DNA from: an uncultured Pelagibacteraceae bacterium
Lineage (GTDB): Bacteria; Pseudomonadota; Alphaproteobacteria; Pelagibacterales; Pelagibacteraceae
NCBI GenBank assembly: GCA_902629075.1
Contig: CACOPK010000003.1
Coordinates: 18,160-82,159, forward strand
Direction: 5' to 3'
DNA length: 64,000 nucleotides
The notes under the pieces were generated by a model, which saw only the letters and a list, made by a program, of their open reading frames with translations, did not search any database and had not been told where the DNA came from. Positions 49,012-59,208 of the stretch are shown piece by piece. Every line of letters begins with the position of its first letter. The first letter of the stretch is position 1. Made by a program: the position numbers and the translations under genes.

Positions 49012-49218
49012 ATGCCTAAATTAAAGACAAAAAGCTCTGCAAAAAAAAGATTTAAAATTACTGCAAGAGGCAAGGTTGTTATGCCTCAAGCAGGAAAAAG
49101 ACATGGTATGATCAAAAGAACAAATTCACAAATAAGAAAACAAAGAGGCACCACTATAATGTCTAAACAAGATAGCAAAATAGTAAAATCGTACATGCCT
49201 TATAGTTTGAGAGGATAA
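49012..49218 (+). CDS. rpmI: 50S ribosomal protein L35
   Basis: A 68-residue basic protein of the large subunit. [22 protein letters not shown] and the closing [10 protein letters not shown] region match L35. The stop lies one base before the rplT start, and the infC-rpmI-rplT order is universal in this operon type. Confidence 0.96.
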   Translation: MPKLKTKSSAKKRFKITARGKVVMPQAGKRHGMIKRTNSQIRKQRGTTIMSKQDSKIVKSYMPYSLRG

Positions 49219-49219
49219 T

Positions 49220-49576
49220 ATGGCTAGAGTAAAAAGAGGTGTAACTAGCAAAGCCAAACATAAAAAAGTTTTAAAAGCAGTAAAAGGTCAGTTTGGAAGA
49301 AGAAAAAATACAATAAGAGTTGCTAAGCAAGCTTTAGAAAAAGCCATGCAATATGCTTATAGAGATAGAAGAAATAAAAAAAGAGATTTTAAGTCTTTAT
49401 GGATACAGAGAATCAACGCAGGAGTTAGGAGCGAAGGTCTTACTTACTCAAAATTTATTAACGGACTAAGCAAATCAGGCATTAAGTTAGATAGAAAGAT
49501 TTTAGCAGAAATTGCTTATGAAAATCCACAAGCTTTTAAAACAATAGTAAAAAAAGCTCAATCAGCACTTAATTAA
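49220..49576 (+). CDS. rplT: 50S ribosomal protein L20
   Basis: A 118-residue rRNA-binding protein required early in 50S assembly. [19 protein letters not shown] and the core [20 protein letters not shown] match L20. It starts one base after the rpmI stop, consistent with translational coupling. In other bacteria L20 represses its own operon; the sequence here does not show the site clearly. Confidence 0.97.
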   Translation: MARVKRGVTSKAKHKKVLKAVKGQFGRRKNTIRVAKQALEKAMQYAYRDRRNKKRDFKSLWIQRINAGVRSEGLTYSKFINGLSKSGIKLDRKILAEIAYENPQAFKTIVKKAQSALN

Positions 49577-49619
49577 TCTTCACTATTGTTTTTCTCAAAG
49601 TAAGAAATAATCTGTAAAA

Positions 49620-50687
49620 ATGTCAGATTTTGAAAAATTAAAAAATAATTTTAAACAAAAAATATTAGAGGCGAAAAACTCAAAAGAGATTACAAATATA
49701 GGTTCAGAAATTTTTGGAAAAAAAGGCTTCATAAATTCCGAGTTTTCTAAAATTGGCTCTCTTTCACCTGAAGATAAAAAAAAATTAGCATCAAAAATTA
49801 ATTTTGCTAAAAAGGAGTTGACAGATGTTTTTAGTCAAGTTTCAAGAAATTTACATACAGAAGAATTAAACGAAAATATAAAAAAACAAAAAATAGATGT
49901 AACTTTGCCTGAAAAAAATTTCGAAATTGGTAAAATACATCCTGTCTCACAAGTCATCGATGAAATTTCTTCAATTTTTTCTGAAATCGGTTTTAGTGTA
50001 GAAGAAGGACCTGATGTAGAAAGTGATTTTAATAATTTTACAGCTTTAAATACTCCAGAAAATCATCCAGCAAAAGATATGCATGACACTTTTTATTTAG
50101 ATGAAGACATGAAAACATTATTAAGGACGCATACATCACCAGTTCAAGTTAGAACAATGCTTAAAGGAAAACCACCATTTAAAATTATTGCACCTGGCAG
50201 AACTTATAGAAGTGATAGCGATCAAACTCATACCCCGATGTTTCATCAGCTAGAAGGATTACATATTGATAAAAATATAAATATGGGACATTTGAAAGGT
50301 TGTTTAAATTATTTTATCAAAGAATTTTTCGAAATTAAAAAAATAAGAATGAGATTTAGACCAAGCCATTTCCCTTTTACAGAACCATCAGCCGAAGTTG
50401 ATATTGGCTACAAGATTGAGAACAATAAAATCATAATTGGGGAAGGTGATAAATGGCTTGAAATACTTGGGTGTGGAATGGTTCATCCAAATGTTTTAAA
50501 AAATTGCAAAATTGATACAAAAAAATTTCAGGGATTTGCATTTGGTATTGGGATAGACAGACTTGCAATGCTTAAATATGGAATTAATGACCTAAGATCT
50601 TTTTTTGAGACAGATTATCGTTGGTTAAATCATTATGGATTTGATCCACTAGATGTACCTACAAATTATAGAGGATTAAGTAAATGA
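49620..50687 (+). CDS. pheS: Phenylalanyl-tRNA synthetase alpha subunit
   Basis: A 355-residue class II catalytic subunit. An N-terminal coiled-coil (about 1-85) that contacts tRNA is followed by motif 2 [20 protein letters not shown] and motif 3 [16 protein letters not shown], with the phenylalanine pocket region [15 protein letters not shown]. Length is typical. It overlaps pheT by 4 bases (ATGA). Confidence 0.97.
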   Translation: MSDFEKLKNNFKQKILEAKNSKEITNIGSEIFGKKGFINSEFSKIGSLSPEDKKKLASKINFAKKELTDVFSQVSRNLHTEELNENIKKQKIDVTLPEKNFEIGKIHPVSQVIDEISSIFSEIGFSVEEGPDVESDFNNFTALNTPENHPAKDMHDTFYLDEDMKTLLRTHTSPVQVRTMLKGKPPFKIIAPGRTYRSDSDQTHTPMFHQLEGLHIDKNINMGHLKGCLNYFIKEFFEIKKIRMRFRPSHFPFTEPSAEVDIGYKIENNKIIIGEGDKWLEILGCGMVHPNVLKNCKIDTKKFQGFAFGIGIDRLAMLKYGINDLRSFFETDYRWLNHYGFDPLDVPTNYRGLSK

Positions 50688-53062
50688 AATTAACTAAAAA
50701 TTGGCTTCAAGATCATTTACAAACAAAAAAAAGTGAAAACCAAATTATTGACAAATTAAATAATATTGGCCTTGAGGTAGAAAATATAGAAAAAATTAAA
50801 AATGAACTTAGTGATTTTGTTGTAGCAAAAATATTGAAAGCAGAAAAACATCCAAACGCAGACAGATTAAAATTATGCAAGGTAGATATTGGTAACAATA
50901 GAATAGTTGATGTTGTATGTGGCGCTCCTAATGCAATAGAAAATTTGTTGACTATCTATGCGCCTCCTGGTTCTGTAATTCCAAAAAATCAAATGAAATT
51001 ACAAATAACAAAAATCAGAGGTATAACTTCTCACGGGATGCTTTGTTCTGAGTCAGAGTTGAATCTTTCTAATGAGAGCAATGGAATTGTTAATTTAAAT
51101 AATCAATATAGTTCTAGAGTAGGAAGTTCATATTTTAAAAATGAAAATACAAATTGCCTTGAATTATCGATAACTCCTAATAGGCCAGATTGTCTTGGTA
51201 TAAGAGGGATTGCAAGAGATCTTGCGGCAAGTGGTATTGGAAAATTAAAAGAATTAAAATCAACGAAATTAAAAAAAACTCTAAAACATCATATCAAAGT
51301 AACGATTGATAAAAATAAGAAACAAGCTTGTTCGATTTTTGGAAGTTGTATAATAAAAAATATTAAAAATGTAGAAAGTCCTCCTTGGTTAAAAAAACGG
51401 ATAATTGCTTTAGGATTAAGACCTATTTCTACTGTAGTAGATGTTACTAACTACGTAATGTTTGATCTTAATAGGCCATTACATGCTTATGATATTGATA
51501 AAATTAAAAATAAAATAACAGTTAGAAACTCAAAAAAAGGAGAAAAATTTGAGGCCTTGGATAACAAAAATTATAATTTAGTTGATGACATGTGTGTAAT
51601 TACTGATGATAAGGGAGTTTTAGGTTTGGGGGGAATTATTGGCGGAACGAGATCAGGAACAGAACTTGAAACAAAAAATATTTTATTGGAGTCAGCTTAT
51701 TTTGACCCTGAAATCACAAGAAAAACTGCAAGAAAATTAAATATAAATAGTGATGCAAAATTCAGATTTGAAAGAGGTATTGATCCAGATTCTATCAAAA
51801 TAGGACTCCAGGAAGCTGCAAAACTAATTGTTAGTATTTGTGGAGGCCAACTTTCAGAAATTAATATTCAACAAACAAAAAAATTTAAAAAAAGAAAAAT
51901 AAAATTTGATCCAAATATTGTTACTAAGACTGTTGGAATTAAAATTAATAATAACGAAATTATAAAAATTTTAAATAATCTAGGTTTTATAATTAAAAAA
52001 AAAAATAAATTATTTGAAATCATGGTGCCCTTGTGGAGACCAGATGTTTTTGGTGAGATAGATTTAGTAGAAGAAATTATTAGAATTAAAGGTTTAGATA
52101 AATTAGATTCAATTTCTCCAGAAAAAATTAGGTTGAAATCTACATTAAATTTTTATCAGAGACATTTTCACTTAGCCCAAAGGTCTGTAGCATCTAAAGG
52201 ATATTTTGAGGCAATCACTTGGTCATTTACGGATGAAAAAATAAATAATAAATTCAGAGAAAATAAAGAAGAAGTAAAAATCATTAATCCTATTAGTTCG
52301 GATTTAAACGTATTAAGAAGCTCCCTATTTCCAAATTTGATTAATTCCTTGGAAAAAAATCTCAATCGAGGTTTTGGCGATCAATCACTATTTGAAATCG
52401 GACCAGCTTTTTTTGGAAAGAAACCCGGTGACCAAGTTACTATAATTTGTGCACTTAAAAAACAACAAATAAATGAGGATAATAATCTACAAAAAGAGCT
52501 GATAGATATATTTGATATAAAAAGTGATGTAGTCAAAACACTGACTGAACTTGGCATAAATAAAAAAGAGACTACAATTATTACAAAAACACCAGACTAT
52601 TATCATCCTGGTATTTCTGGTGCAATTTTCTCTAAAGATAAAAAAACTTTATTCGCATATTTTGGAGAAATCCATCCTGGAATAATTTCTAATGCTTATG
52701 GATTTGAAATATTTTTAGAAAACCTCGTTAGCTATAAAGAAAAATTTAAAAAAGAAAAGAAAAGCTTGAATTTTTCTGATTATCAAAAATCTGATAGAGA
52801 TTTTGCATTTTTAATAGATAAACACACTGAAGCTCAAGTTATTACAGAAATAATTGAAAACATTGATAATGAATTAATAAAGAATGTAAAAATTTTTGAC
52901 GTTTATGAAGGTGAAAATATAGATAAAGATAAAAAATCAATAGCTATAAAAGTTACAATTCAATCAGATTTAAGAACTTTAAAAGAAAAAGATTTAAATG
53001 ATATATCCCAAAAAATTATTAATACTGTTGAAGAAAAAGCACAAGCCAAATTAAGATCTTAA
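50684..53062 (+). CDS. pheT: Phenylalanyl-tRNA synthetase beta subunit
   Basis: A 792-residue beta subunit. It shows the N-terminal domain, tRNA-binding OB fold (about 40-145, [15 protein letters not shown]), B3/B4 editing domain (about 205-375, [16 protein letters not shown]), B5 domain (about 395-465), a catalytic-like core and a C-terminal ferredoxin-fold anticodon-binding domain (about 695-790). It is coupled to pheS upstream and overlaps the lepA start by one base. Confidence 0.96.
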   Translation: MKLTKNWLQDHLQTKKSENQIIDKLNNIGLEVENIEKIKNELSDFVVAKILKAEKHPNADRLKLCKVDIGNNRIVDVVCGAPNAIENLLTIYAPPGSVIPKNQMKLQITKIRGITSHGMLCSESELNLSNESNGIVNLNNQYSSRVGSSYFKNENTNCLELSITPNRPDCLGIRGIARDLAASGIGKLKELKSTKLKKTLKHHIKVTIDKNKKQACSIFGSCIIKNIKNVESPPWLKKRIIALGLRPISTVVDVTNYVMFDLNRPLHAYDIDKIKNKITVRNSKKGEKFEALDNKNYNLVDDMCVITDDKGVLGLGGIIGGTRSGTELETKNILLESAYFDPEITRKTARKLNINSDAKFRFERGIDPDSIKIGLQEAAKLIVSICGGQLSEINIQQTKKFKKRKIKFDPNIVTKTVGIKINNNEIIKILNNLGFIIKKKNKLFEIMVPLWRPDVFGEIDLVEEIIRIKGLDKLDSISPEKIRLKSTLNFYQRHFHLAQRSVASKGYFEAITWSFTDEKINNKFRENKEEVKIINPISSDLNVLRSSLFPNLINSLEKNLNRGFGDQSLFEIGPAFFGKKPGDQVTIICALKKQQINEDNNLQKELIDIFDIKSDVVKTLTELGINKKETTIITKTPDYYHPGISGAIFSKDKKTLFAYFGEIHPGIISNAYGFEIFLENLVSYKEKFKKEKKSLNFSDYQKSDRDFAFLIDKHTEAQVITEIIENIDNELIKNVKIFDVYEGENIDKDKKSIAIKVTIQSDLRTLKEKDLNDISQKIINTVEEKAQAKLRS

Positions 53063-54867
53063 TGAATAACATCGATAATATCAGAAATTTTGCAATAATT
53101 GCACATATAGATCACGGCAAATCCACGATTGCAGATAGAATAATTCATAAATGTGGAGGTTTAACGGACAGAGAAATGAAAGCACAAGTTTTGGACTCCA
53201 TGGAGATAGAACGAGAAAGAGGAATAACAATTAAAGCACAGACTGTGAAACTAAATTATAAATCAAAAAATGGTAAAGAATATATTTTAAATATTATCGA
53301 TACTCCTGGTCATGTAGATTTTAGTTATGAAGTCAGTAGATCACTTTATGCATGCGAAGGATCAATTCTTATTGTAGATAGTACACAAGGAGTTGAGGCG
53401 CAAACTTTAGCAAATGTTTATCAAGCTCTTGATATGAATCATGAAATTGTACCTGTATTAAATAAAATTGATCTTCCAGCATCAGATTTAGACAGAACCT
53501 CCAAACAAATTGAAGATGTAATTGGTATTGAAACCTCTAATGCAATACCTTGTTCAGGTAAAACAGGTGAAGGAATAGATGATATTTTAGAAACAATTGT
53601 AAATTATCTTCCTGCTCCTAAAGGTGATAAAAACAATTTATTAAAATGCTTACTGGTTGATAGTTGGTATGACACATATCTTGGTGTTGTAACATTAGTG
53701 AGAGTTATTGATGGTAAAATTTGCAAGAACATGAAAATAAAAATGATGTCGACAAATCAAGAATATGTTGTGGAGCGAGTTGGGGTTTTTACACCAAAAC
53801 CCAAGTATGTAAATGAACTTAATACTGGGGAAATAGGATTTATTATTACAGGTATAAAAAACCTATCAGATACCAAAGTTGGAGATACTATTTGCGAGGC
53901 AAGCAAACCACTAGAAAAAGCTCTACCTGGTTTTAAACCAAGCAAACCTGTAGTTTTCTGTGGTCTATTTCCGGTTGATAGTTCAGATTATCAAAAGTTA
54001 AAAGATGGATTAGCAAAACTTCAACTAAATGATGCAAGTTTTTCCTACGAAGCGGAGTCTTCATCAGCATTAGGCTTAGGTTTTAGATGTGGTTTTTTAG
54101 GTTTATTACATCTAGAAATTATTACAGAAAGATTAGAAAGAGAATTTGATATAAATCTTATTACAACAACCCCCGGCGTTGTCTACAAAGTTCATTTAAA
54201 CAACAAAAACATGTTAGAGCTTCAAAACCCTTCAAGTTTACCTGATCCGACACAAATAAAATTTATTGAAGAGCCATGGATAAAAGCAACAATAATTACA
54301 CCCGATGAATATCTTGGATCTATAATAAAACTTTGTCAAAATAAAAGAGGCATTCAAACTAACCTTGGTTACTCAGGAAATAGAGCAGTTTTAAATTATG
54401 AAATCCCATTAAATGAGGTTGTTTTTGATTTTAATGATAGGTTAAAATCTATGACAAGTGGTTATGCAAGTTTTGATTATGAAATTTTAGGACATAGAGA
54501 AGGTGAACTTGTGAAGCTATCCATATTAGTAAACAGTGAGCCAGTTGATGCTTTGGCTATGATGGTACATAAAGAGTTTGCCCAAAGCATTGGTAGAGAA
54601 GTTTGTGAAAAATTGAAAGATTTAATTCCAAGACATAACTTTATGATACCTGTTCAAGCCGCAATTGGAGGAAAAATTATCGCAAGAGAAACTATTAAAG
54701 GTTTTAAAAAAGATGTTTTAACAAAAATCCATGGAGGAGGAGCTTTAGATAGAAAAAGAAAATTACTTGAAAAACAAAAAAAAGGTAAGACAAGAGCAAA
54801 ACAATTCGGAAAAGTTGAAATACCACAAGAAGCCTTTATAGGAGTTTTGAAAATTAAAAAAGATTAA
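53062..54867 (+). CDS. lepA: Elongation factor 4 (LepA)
   Basis: A 601-residue translational GTPase. The G1 motif [10 protein letters not shown]2 [12 protein letters not shown]3 DTPGHVDF and G4 NKID are visible, followed by EF-G-like domains and the LepA-specific C-terminal domain ([20 protein letters not shown]). It aids ribosome back-translocation or biogenesis. The ATG overlaps the pheT stop by one base, an unusual extension of the pheST operon, and a sugar oxidoreductase starts directly after the stop. Confidence 0.97.
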   Translation: MNNIDNIRNFAIIAHIDHGKSTIADRIIHKCGGLTDREMKAQVLDSMEIERERGITIKAQTVKLNYKSKNGKEYILNIIDTPGHVDFSYEVSRSLYACEGSILIVDSTQGVEAQTLANVYQALDMNHEIVPVLNKIDLPASDLDRTSKQIEDVIGIETSNAIPCSGKTGEGIDDILETIVNYLPAPKGDKNNLLKCLLVDSWYDTYLGVVTLVRVIDGKICKNMKIKMMSTNQEYVVERVGVFTPKPKYVNELNTGEIGFIITGIKNLSDTKVGDTICEASKPLEKALPGFKPSKPVVFCGLFPVDSSDYQKLKDGLAKLQLNDASFSYEAESSSALGLGFRCGFLGLLHLEIITERLEREFDINLITTTPGVVYKVHLNNKNMLELQNPSSLPDPTQIKFIEEPWIKATIITPDEYLGSIIKLCQNKRGIQTNLGYSGNRAVLNYEIPLNEVVFDFNDRLKSMTSGYASFDYEILGHREGELVKLSILVNSEPVDALAMMVHKEFAQSIGREVCEKLKDLIPRHNFMIPVQAAIGGKIIARETIKGFKKDVLTKIHGGGALDRKRKLLEKQKKGKTRAKQFGKVEIPQEAFIGVLKIKKD

Positions 54868-55893
54868 ATGTCTGTAATTAATTGGGGAATTATTGGTCTA
54901 GGAAATATTGCCAATAAATTTTCATTAGCTTTTAAAGATTTAAAAAACTCTAAACTAATATCAGTAGCAAGCAACAACATTAACAAGCTTCAGAAATTTC
55001 AAGATCAATTTAACTTAGATAAAAATTATTGCTTTAATAATTATGAAGAAATTTTGTATAATAAAGATATTGATATAATTTACATTGCCCTTCCACATAA
55101 ACTTCATTTTGAGTGGATAATTAAATGTATAGATTACAAAAAAAATGTTTTAACAGAAAAACCAGCCACTGTTAGTTTTAGAGAAATTGAACAAATTAAT
55201 AAAAAATTAAAACAAACAAAAGTTTTTTTTGCTGAAGGTTTTATGTATCGTTTTCATCCCCAAACAATTAAATTAGTTGATATTATAAAACAAAATGAAA
55301 TTGGAGAACTACAAAGTATGAGCTCTTATTTTGGAAAAAATATTATTGAAAAAAAAAATTTTTTTGGCTTTAAAAAAACCAAAATAAATAAAGAAAATAG
55401 ACTTTTTAAAAAAGATTTAGGTGGTGGATCAATACTAGATCTAGGATGTTATCCTTCATCTTTAAGTATACTAGTTGCAAGTCTGAAATCAGAGGATTTT
55501 AGCGATAATATAAAATTAAATAAATTGCGCAAAATTATAGGACCTACAGAGGTTGATATAGAGGCTTATGCCAACATTAGTTTTAAAAATGAATTCAATT
55601 CTTATATTGGATCATCTTTTAAAAATGATTTAGGTAAAATTACTCAAATTTTTGGCTCAAAAGGTAAAATTATAATTCCAGACAGCTGGCACTGTGAAAA
55701 ACCTAAAATTATTCTTAAAGGAAAGGAATATATTCAAGAAAATAAATATAAAAATATTTTTTCATATGAGATTGAATCCATAAGTAATTCATTATTGAGC
55801 AATGAAACAGAACCAAAATTTCCTGCAATAAAAAAGAGTGAAACAGAATTAAATATGAGTATCTTAGATAAATGGATTAACTCAGATGAATAG
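54868..55893 (+). CDS. Gfo/Idh/MocA-family oxidoreductase
   Basis: A 341-residue NAD(P)-dependent sugar oxidoreductase. The Rossmann motif is GIIGLGNIANKF, and the family EKP motif appears in LTEKPATVSF. The middle includes GGGSILDLGCYPSSL, which is typical of this family. It starts on the base after the lepA stop and overlaps the next glycosyltransferase by 8 bases, so it opens the accessory glycan region and may make or alter a sugar nucleotide. The substrate is not defined. Confidence 0.87.
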   Translation: MSVINWGIIGLGNIANKFSLAFKDLKNSKLISVASNNINKLQKFQDQFNLDKNYCFNNYEEILYNKDIDIIYIALPHKLHFEWIIKCIDYKKNVLTEKPATVSFREIEQINKKLKQTKVFFAEGFMYRFHPQTIKLVDIIKQNEIGELQSMSSYFGKNIIEKKNFFGFKKTKINKENRLFKKDLGGGSILDLGCYPSSLSILVASLKSEDFSDNIKLNKLRKIIGPTEVDIEAYANISFKNEFNSYIGSSFKNDLGKITQIFGSKGKIIIPDSWHCEKPKIILKGKEYIQENKYKNIFSYEIESISNSLLSNETEPKFPAIKKSETELNMSILDKWINSDE

Positions 55894-56695
55894 TAAAATC
55901 ATTGATTGTATAACTTTTTTCGATAACGATTTCATGTTTGATTTAAGATATAACATTTTACAAAATGTAGTTGATTATTTTGTTGTATGTGAATCTAAAT
56001 ATGATCACAGAAATAATCCTAAAAATATAAATTTTCAAATTTTAGAGGGTTATAATAGAAATAAAATAAAACATATCGTTTTAGATAAAGAATTTCCTAA
56101 AAATAATAATATTTGGCAAAATCAGGCTTATCAAAGAGAATTTTTACTTAACAATCTAAATTTTGTAGATCCCGAAGATTATATTTTTTTTTCTGATCCC
56201 GATGAAATACCGGATCCAAATGTTCTTAAAAAATTTAAACTTAACAAAAAATATGGAATATTTTTCCAAAGTTGTTTTAATTATAAGTTTAATTTATTTA
56301 ATAAATATGAAACTCCTTGGGAAGGAACTAGAGTATGTAAAAAAAAAAATTTATCTTCAATAGATTTTATGAGACAAAAAATTAAATCAAAAAATTTGAA
56401 ATATAAATTTTTTAGATTTGACAAAGAAAAAAGTATTGAAATTTTTGAAGATGGAGGATGGCATTTTAATAACATCATGTCTCCAGAAAAAATTTCTTTA
56501 AAACTAAAAACATTTGCACATTCAGAATTTGCTGATGAAAAATATTCGTCAATAGAAATAATTAAATACAAAATTGAACAAAGAGAAGATCTTTTTGGTA
56601 GAGGTCATTCTTATGAAAAAATAGATATTAATAATAAATTTCCAAAATATTTAATTGAGAATAAAGTAAAATATAAAAATTATATTATCGAATAA
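55886..56695 (+). CDS. GT17-like glycosyltransferase
   Basis: A 269-residue protein similar to glycosyltransferase family 17 (beta-1,4-N-acetylglucosaminyltransferase relatives). The N-terminal IIDCITFFDNDFMFDLRYN and the FVVCESKYDHRN strand, the metal-binding FSDPDEIPDP and the later DGGWHFNN motif match bacterial members. It would use a nucleotide sugar to extend a surface glycan. It is co-translated with the oxidoreductase upstream (8-base overlap). Confidence 0.82.
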   Translation: MNSKIIDCITFFDNDFMFDLRYNILQNVVDYFVVCESKYDHRNNPKNINFQILEGYNRNKIKHIVLDKEFPKNNNIWQNQAYQREFLLNNLNFVDPEDYIFFSDPDEIPDPNVLKKFKLNKKYGIFFQSCFNYKFNLFNKYETPWEGTRVCKKKNLSSIDFMRQKIKSKNLKYKFFRFDKEKSIEIFEDGGWHFNNIMSPEKISLKLKTFAHSEFADEKYSSIEIIKYKIEQREDLFGRGHSYEKIDINNKFPKYLIENKVKYKNYIIE

Positions 56696-56696
56696 C

Positions 56697-57443
56697 TTAA
56701 ATTTTAAATTCAAATTTATTTTGCATACATACTAAATTTTCATTTACAGGAAAAAAACTATAATTTTTAAATTTCAACTTTTCGACAACTTTAATTAATA
56801 AATTATTTTCAATATGCACATATTCAAAAATAATAATTTTACATTCAATTGAATTATCTAGTAAACTTAAAATTATTTCACCGTCATGTCCTTCTGCATC
56901 AACATAAAATAAATCTATATTTGTTAGACTATATTTTTCAAACAAACTTTTAATTGAAAATGAATTTATATTTAATTGTTCAATATGTTTTTTTTTTATC
57001 CCATGTTTTAATAAATGATTTATGCTAAAAGAGCTTATAGCTTTTGCATGACCACCATATATATTTCTGAATTCTTTTTTGACTGAATATAAAAATTTCT
57101 TTTCATCATCATCTGTAATTGCTGCATTTAAAAGTTTAACATTTCTAAATTTTGAATAATTTATTTTTAATTCATTAAAAAATTCAGGAATTGGTTCAAC
57201 TAGGATTGAATAAGTATCAAATTTTTTTATAAAATGTGATAAGTCATCAAAACTTTTTCCATCATTTGCTCCAATTTGTATTACTGAAGCGATAAGATTT
57301 TTTTCAAATAAATTAGCAAGAAGGCTCTTTATGTTAACTGACGAGTTTTTTCCACATAATCGAATGTTTTTAACATGATTTTTATCAATTAACTTGTATC
57401 CCAGTATACCAGCAATTTTTTTAATTAATTTAGAATTTATCAT
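56697..57443 (-). CDS. FkbM-family methyltransferase
   Basis: A 248-residue SAM-dependent methyltransferase of the FkbM type. Motif I is VIQIGANDGKSFDD, motif II VEPIPEFF, and the catalytic-region motif YVDAEGHDGEII. FkbM enzymes commonly O-methylate sugars in surface polysaccharides. It is the only minus-strand gene of the glycan region, convergent with the GT17-like gene (1-base gap) and divergent from the DUF4422 gene. Confidence 0.87.
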   Translation of the reverse strand: MINSKLIKKIAGILGYKLIDKNHVKNIRLCGKNSSVNIKSLLANLFEKNLIASVIQIGANDGKSFDDLSHFIKKFDTYSILVEPIPEFFNELKINYSKFRNVKLLNAAITDDDEKKFLYSVKKEFRNIYGGHAKAISSFSINHLLKHGIKKKHIEQLNINSFSIKSLFEKYSLTNIDLFYVDAEGHDGEIILSLLDNSIECKIIIFEYVHIENNLLIKVVEKLKFKNYSFFPVNENLVCMQNKFEFKI

Positions 57444-57499
57444 TAAATAGAATTATTATTAAATTTTATATATATCTACAATTAAATTTAATTTATATT

Positions 57500-58306
57500 A
57501 TGAGTAATTTAGAAATTTATTGTGTTACAGACAAAAGATTAAAGAGTCTTGAAAATACAAATTATCATTTAGCGGCAGTAGGTAAAAGTATATTTCCTGA
57601 AAATTATTTAAGATGTGATTATGGAGATAACATTTTTTCAAAAGAGGAATATTACTCTGAGCTCACATTTCATTATTGGTTTTGGAAGAATAAATTAGAT
57701 CTCAAAAGCGAAAATTGGATTGGCTTTTGCCAGAAGAGAAGATTTTGGATTGATAAGGCTTTTTTAGATAAAAAAATAGATAATGAAAATTATATAGATG
57801 CAATAATCAAAACTATACCAATTGAATGGAATAATTATGAGTCAATTATATGTGAACGTATAAATGTTAACAAATTAAAAAAAATGACAATATTAAAAAA
57901 AGGATTTAAACATTTTATAAAAAAACCTTCAATATTATTTAATATTGAAAAACAAAATATTGCGTTACACTTTGATCTACATCATGGAAATGGAAACTTG
58001 GACAAGGCAATTAGCCAACTAGATGCCGCAGATCAAGAAGATTTTTATCAATATGTAAATACAAAAACCTTTTTTAATCCTCATATAATGTTTATTGCCA
58101 AACCAAATGTTCATGATGAGTGGTTTACAAAACTTTTCTCATGGCTTGAAAGATGTGAAAAAATATTTGGATTTGAAAATCTTCAAGGATATGGAACTAA
58201 AAGATTATATGCATATTTAGCAGAAAGATATTTATCTTTTTGGTTCAAAAAATATACTAAGAGTTTAGAATGGCCATGGACTTTTATCAAATATAATGAA
58301 AAATAA
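57500..58306 (+). CDS. DUF4422-type glycosyltransferase-like protein
   Basis: A 268-residue protein resembling the DUF4422 family found in capsule and exopolysaccharide loci. Visible marks are LEIYCVTDKRL at the start, RCDYGDNIF, YSELTFHYWFWKN, and GFCQKRRFW, a variant of the family GLxHYRRYF block. The enzymatic role is presumed glycosyl transfer. It overlaps the next gene by 11 bases. Confidence 0.75.
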   Translation: MSNLEIYCVTDKRLKSLENTNYHLAAVGKSIFPENYLRCDYGDNIFSKEEYYSELTFHYWFWKNKLDLKSENWIGFCQKRRFWIDKAFLDKKIDNENYIDAIIKTIPIEWNNYESIICERINVNKLKKMTILKKGFKHFIKKPSILFNIEKQNIALHFDLHHGNGNLDKAISQLDAADQEDFYQYVNTKTFFNPHIMFIAKPNVHDEWFTKLFSWLERCEKIFGFENLQGYGTKRLYAYLAERYLSFWFKKYTKSLEWPWTFIKYNEK

Positions 58307-59153
58307 AATTTACCTTTGCTCGTTTGCAAGTGATGATCTTGACTTGAGTGTTAAAAGATTTTTGTCACAAGCAAAAAATATGAACATATATAATGACATA
58401 AAGGTTTTCAGACCAAAAGACTTAAGTGAAAAGTTAAAACAAAGATTGAAAATATTATTTAATAATGGTGGAAGAAATAGATACTACGGCTTTGATACTT
58501 GGAGACCTGAAATTATAAGCAAATGTTTAAATGATATGCCAGATGGTTCAATTTTACATTATTCTGATATAGGAAATCATCTTAATAATTTAGGAATTTG
58601 GAGATTTAAAGAGTATTTACAAAAAACAATTGATAACAATTTAGTTGTTTTTGATTACAGAGAGCCACCAGATCAATTAATTATAGAAAATTATAGATAC
58701 CAAAAATATTTTGAATATGAGTATACCAAAGGTGATATATTTGAATATTTTAACATCAAAAAAGATTCCAATATTTATAACTCTCATCAGGTTTGGGGCG
58801 GAACTTTTTTTTTACAAAAGGGCAATTTTTCAAATTTATTTTTAGATCAATGGCATCAAGCAAATAAAAATACTTTCTTGTTTGATGACACAAAATCTAA
58901 AATTGAAAATCACGATAAATTTAAAGGCATGAGGGGATGTCAAAGTGTTTTTTCAATTTTATCGAAAATTAATGAAGCATATAAATTTTCAGCAAGCGAA
59001 TGTGAATGGGCTGAAAATAATAATCACAAAGTCTGGGATCATATTTTAAATTATCCAATATTAGCAAAGAGGGATAAAAAGTTTAATTTTTTAAAAAGAT
59101 TTATTAATAGACAAAAAAAAACATTAAGGAGACTAAAGAGTAAATTTATATAA
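58296..59153 (+). CDS. Uncharacterised glycan-region protein, GT-A-like
   Basis: A 285-residue protein with no family that I can name with certainty. The segment YYGFDTWRPEIISKCLNDMP followed by ILHYSDIGNHLN resembles the pattern in some GT-A glycosyltransferases (xG-xW-KP-xx-L then YxDxG), where the Asp binds metal and sugar nucleotide. Other marks are VWGGTFFLQKG and a basic C-terminal tail. Its overlap with the DUF4422 gene suggests the two act in one pathway. A glycosyltransferase is the best guess. Confidence 0.6.
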   Translation: MKNKIYLCSFASDDLDLSVKRFLSQAKNMNIYNDIKVFRPKDLSEKLKQRLKILFNNGGRNRYYGFDTWRPEIISKCLNDMPDGSILHYSDIGNHLNNLGIWRFKEYLQKTIDNNLVVFDYREPPDQLIIENYRYQKYFEYEYTKGDIFEYFNIKKDSNIYNSHQVWGGTFFLQKGNFSNLFLDQWHQANKNTFLFDDTKSKIENHDKFKGMRGCQSVFSILSKINEAYKFSASECEWAENNNHKVWDHILNYPILAKRDKKFNFLKRFINRQKKTLRRLKSKFI

Positions 59154-59208
59154 TTAATTTTTTAAATGTATTAGAATAAATTTATAAATAATATTTAAAT
59201 TATAAAAA

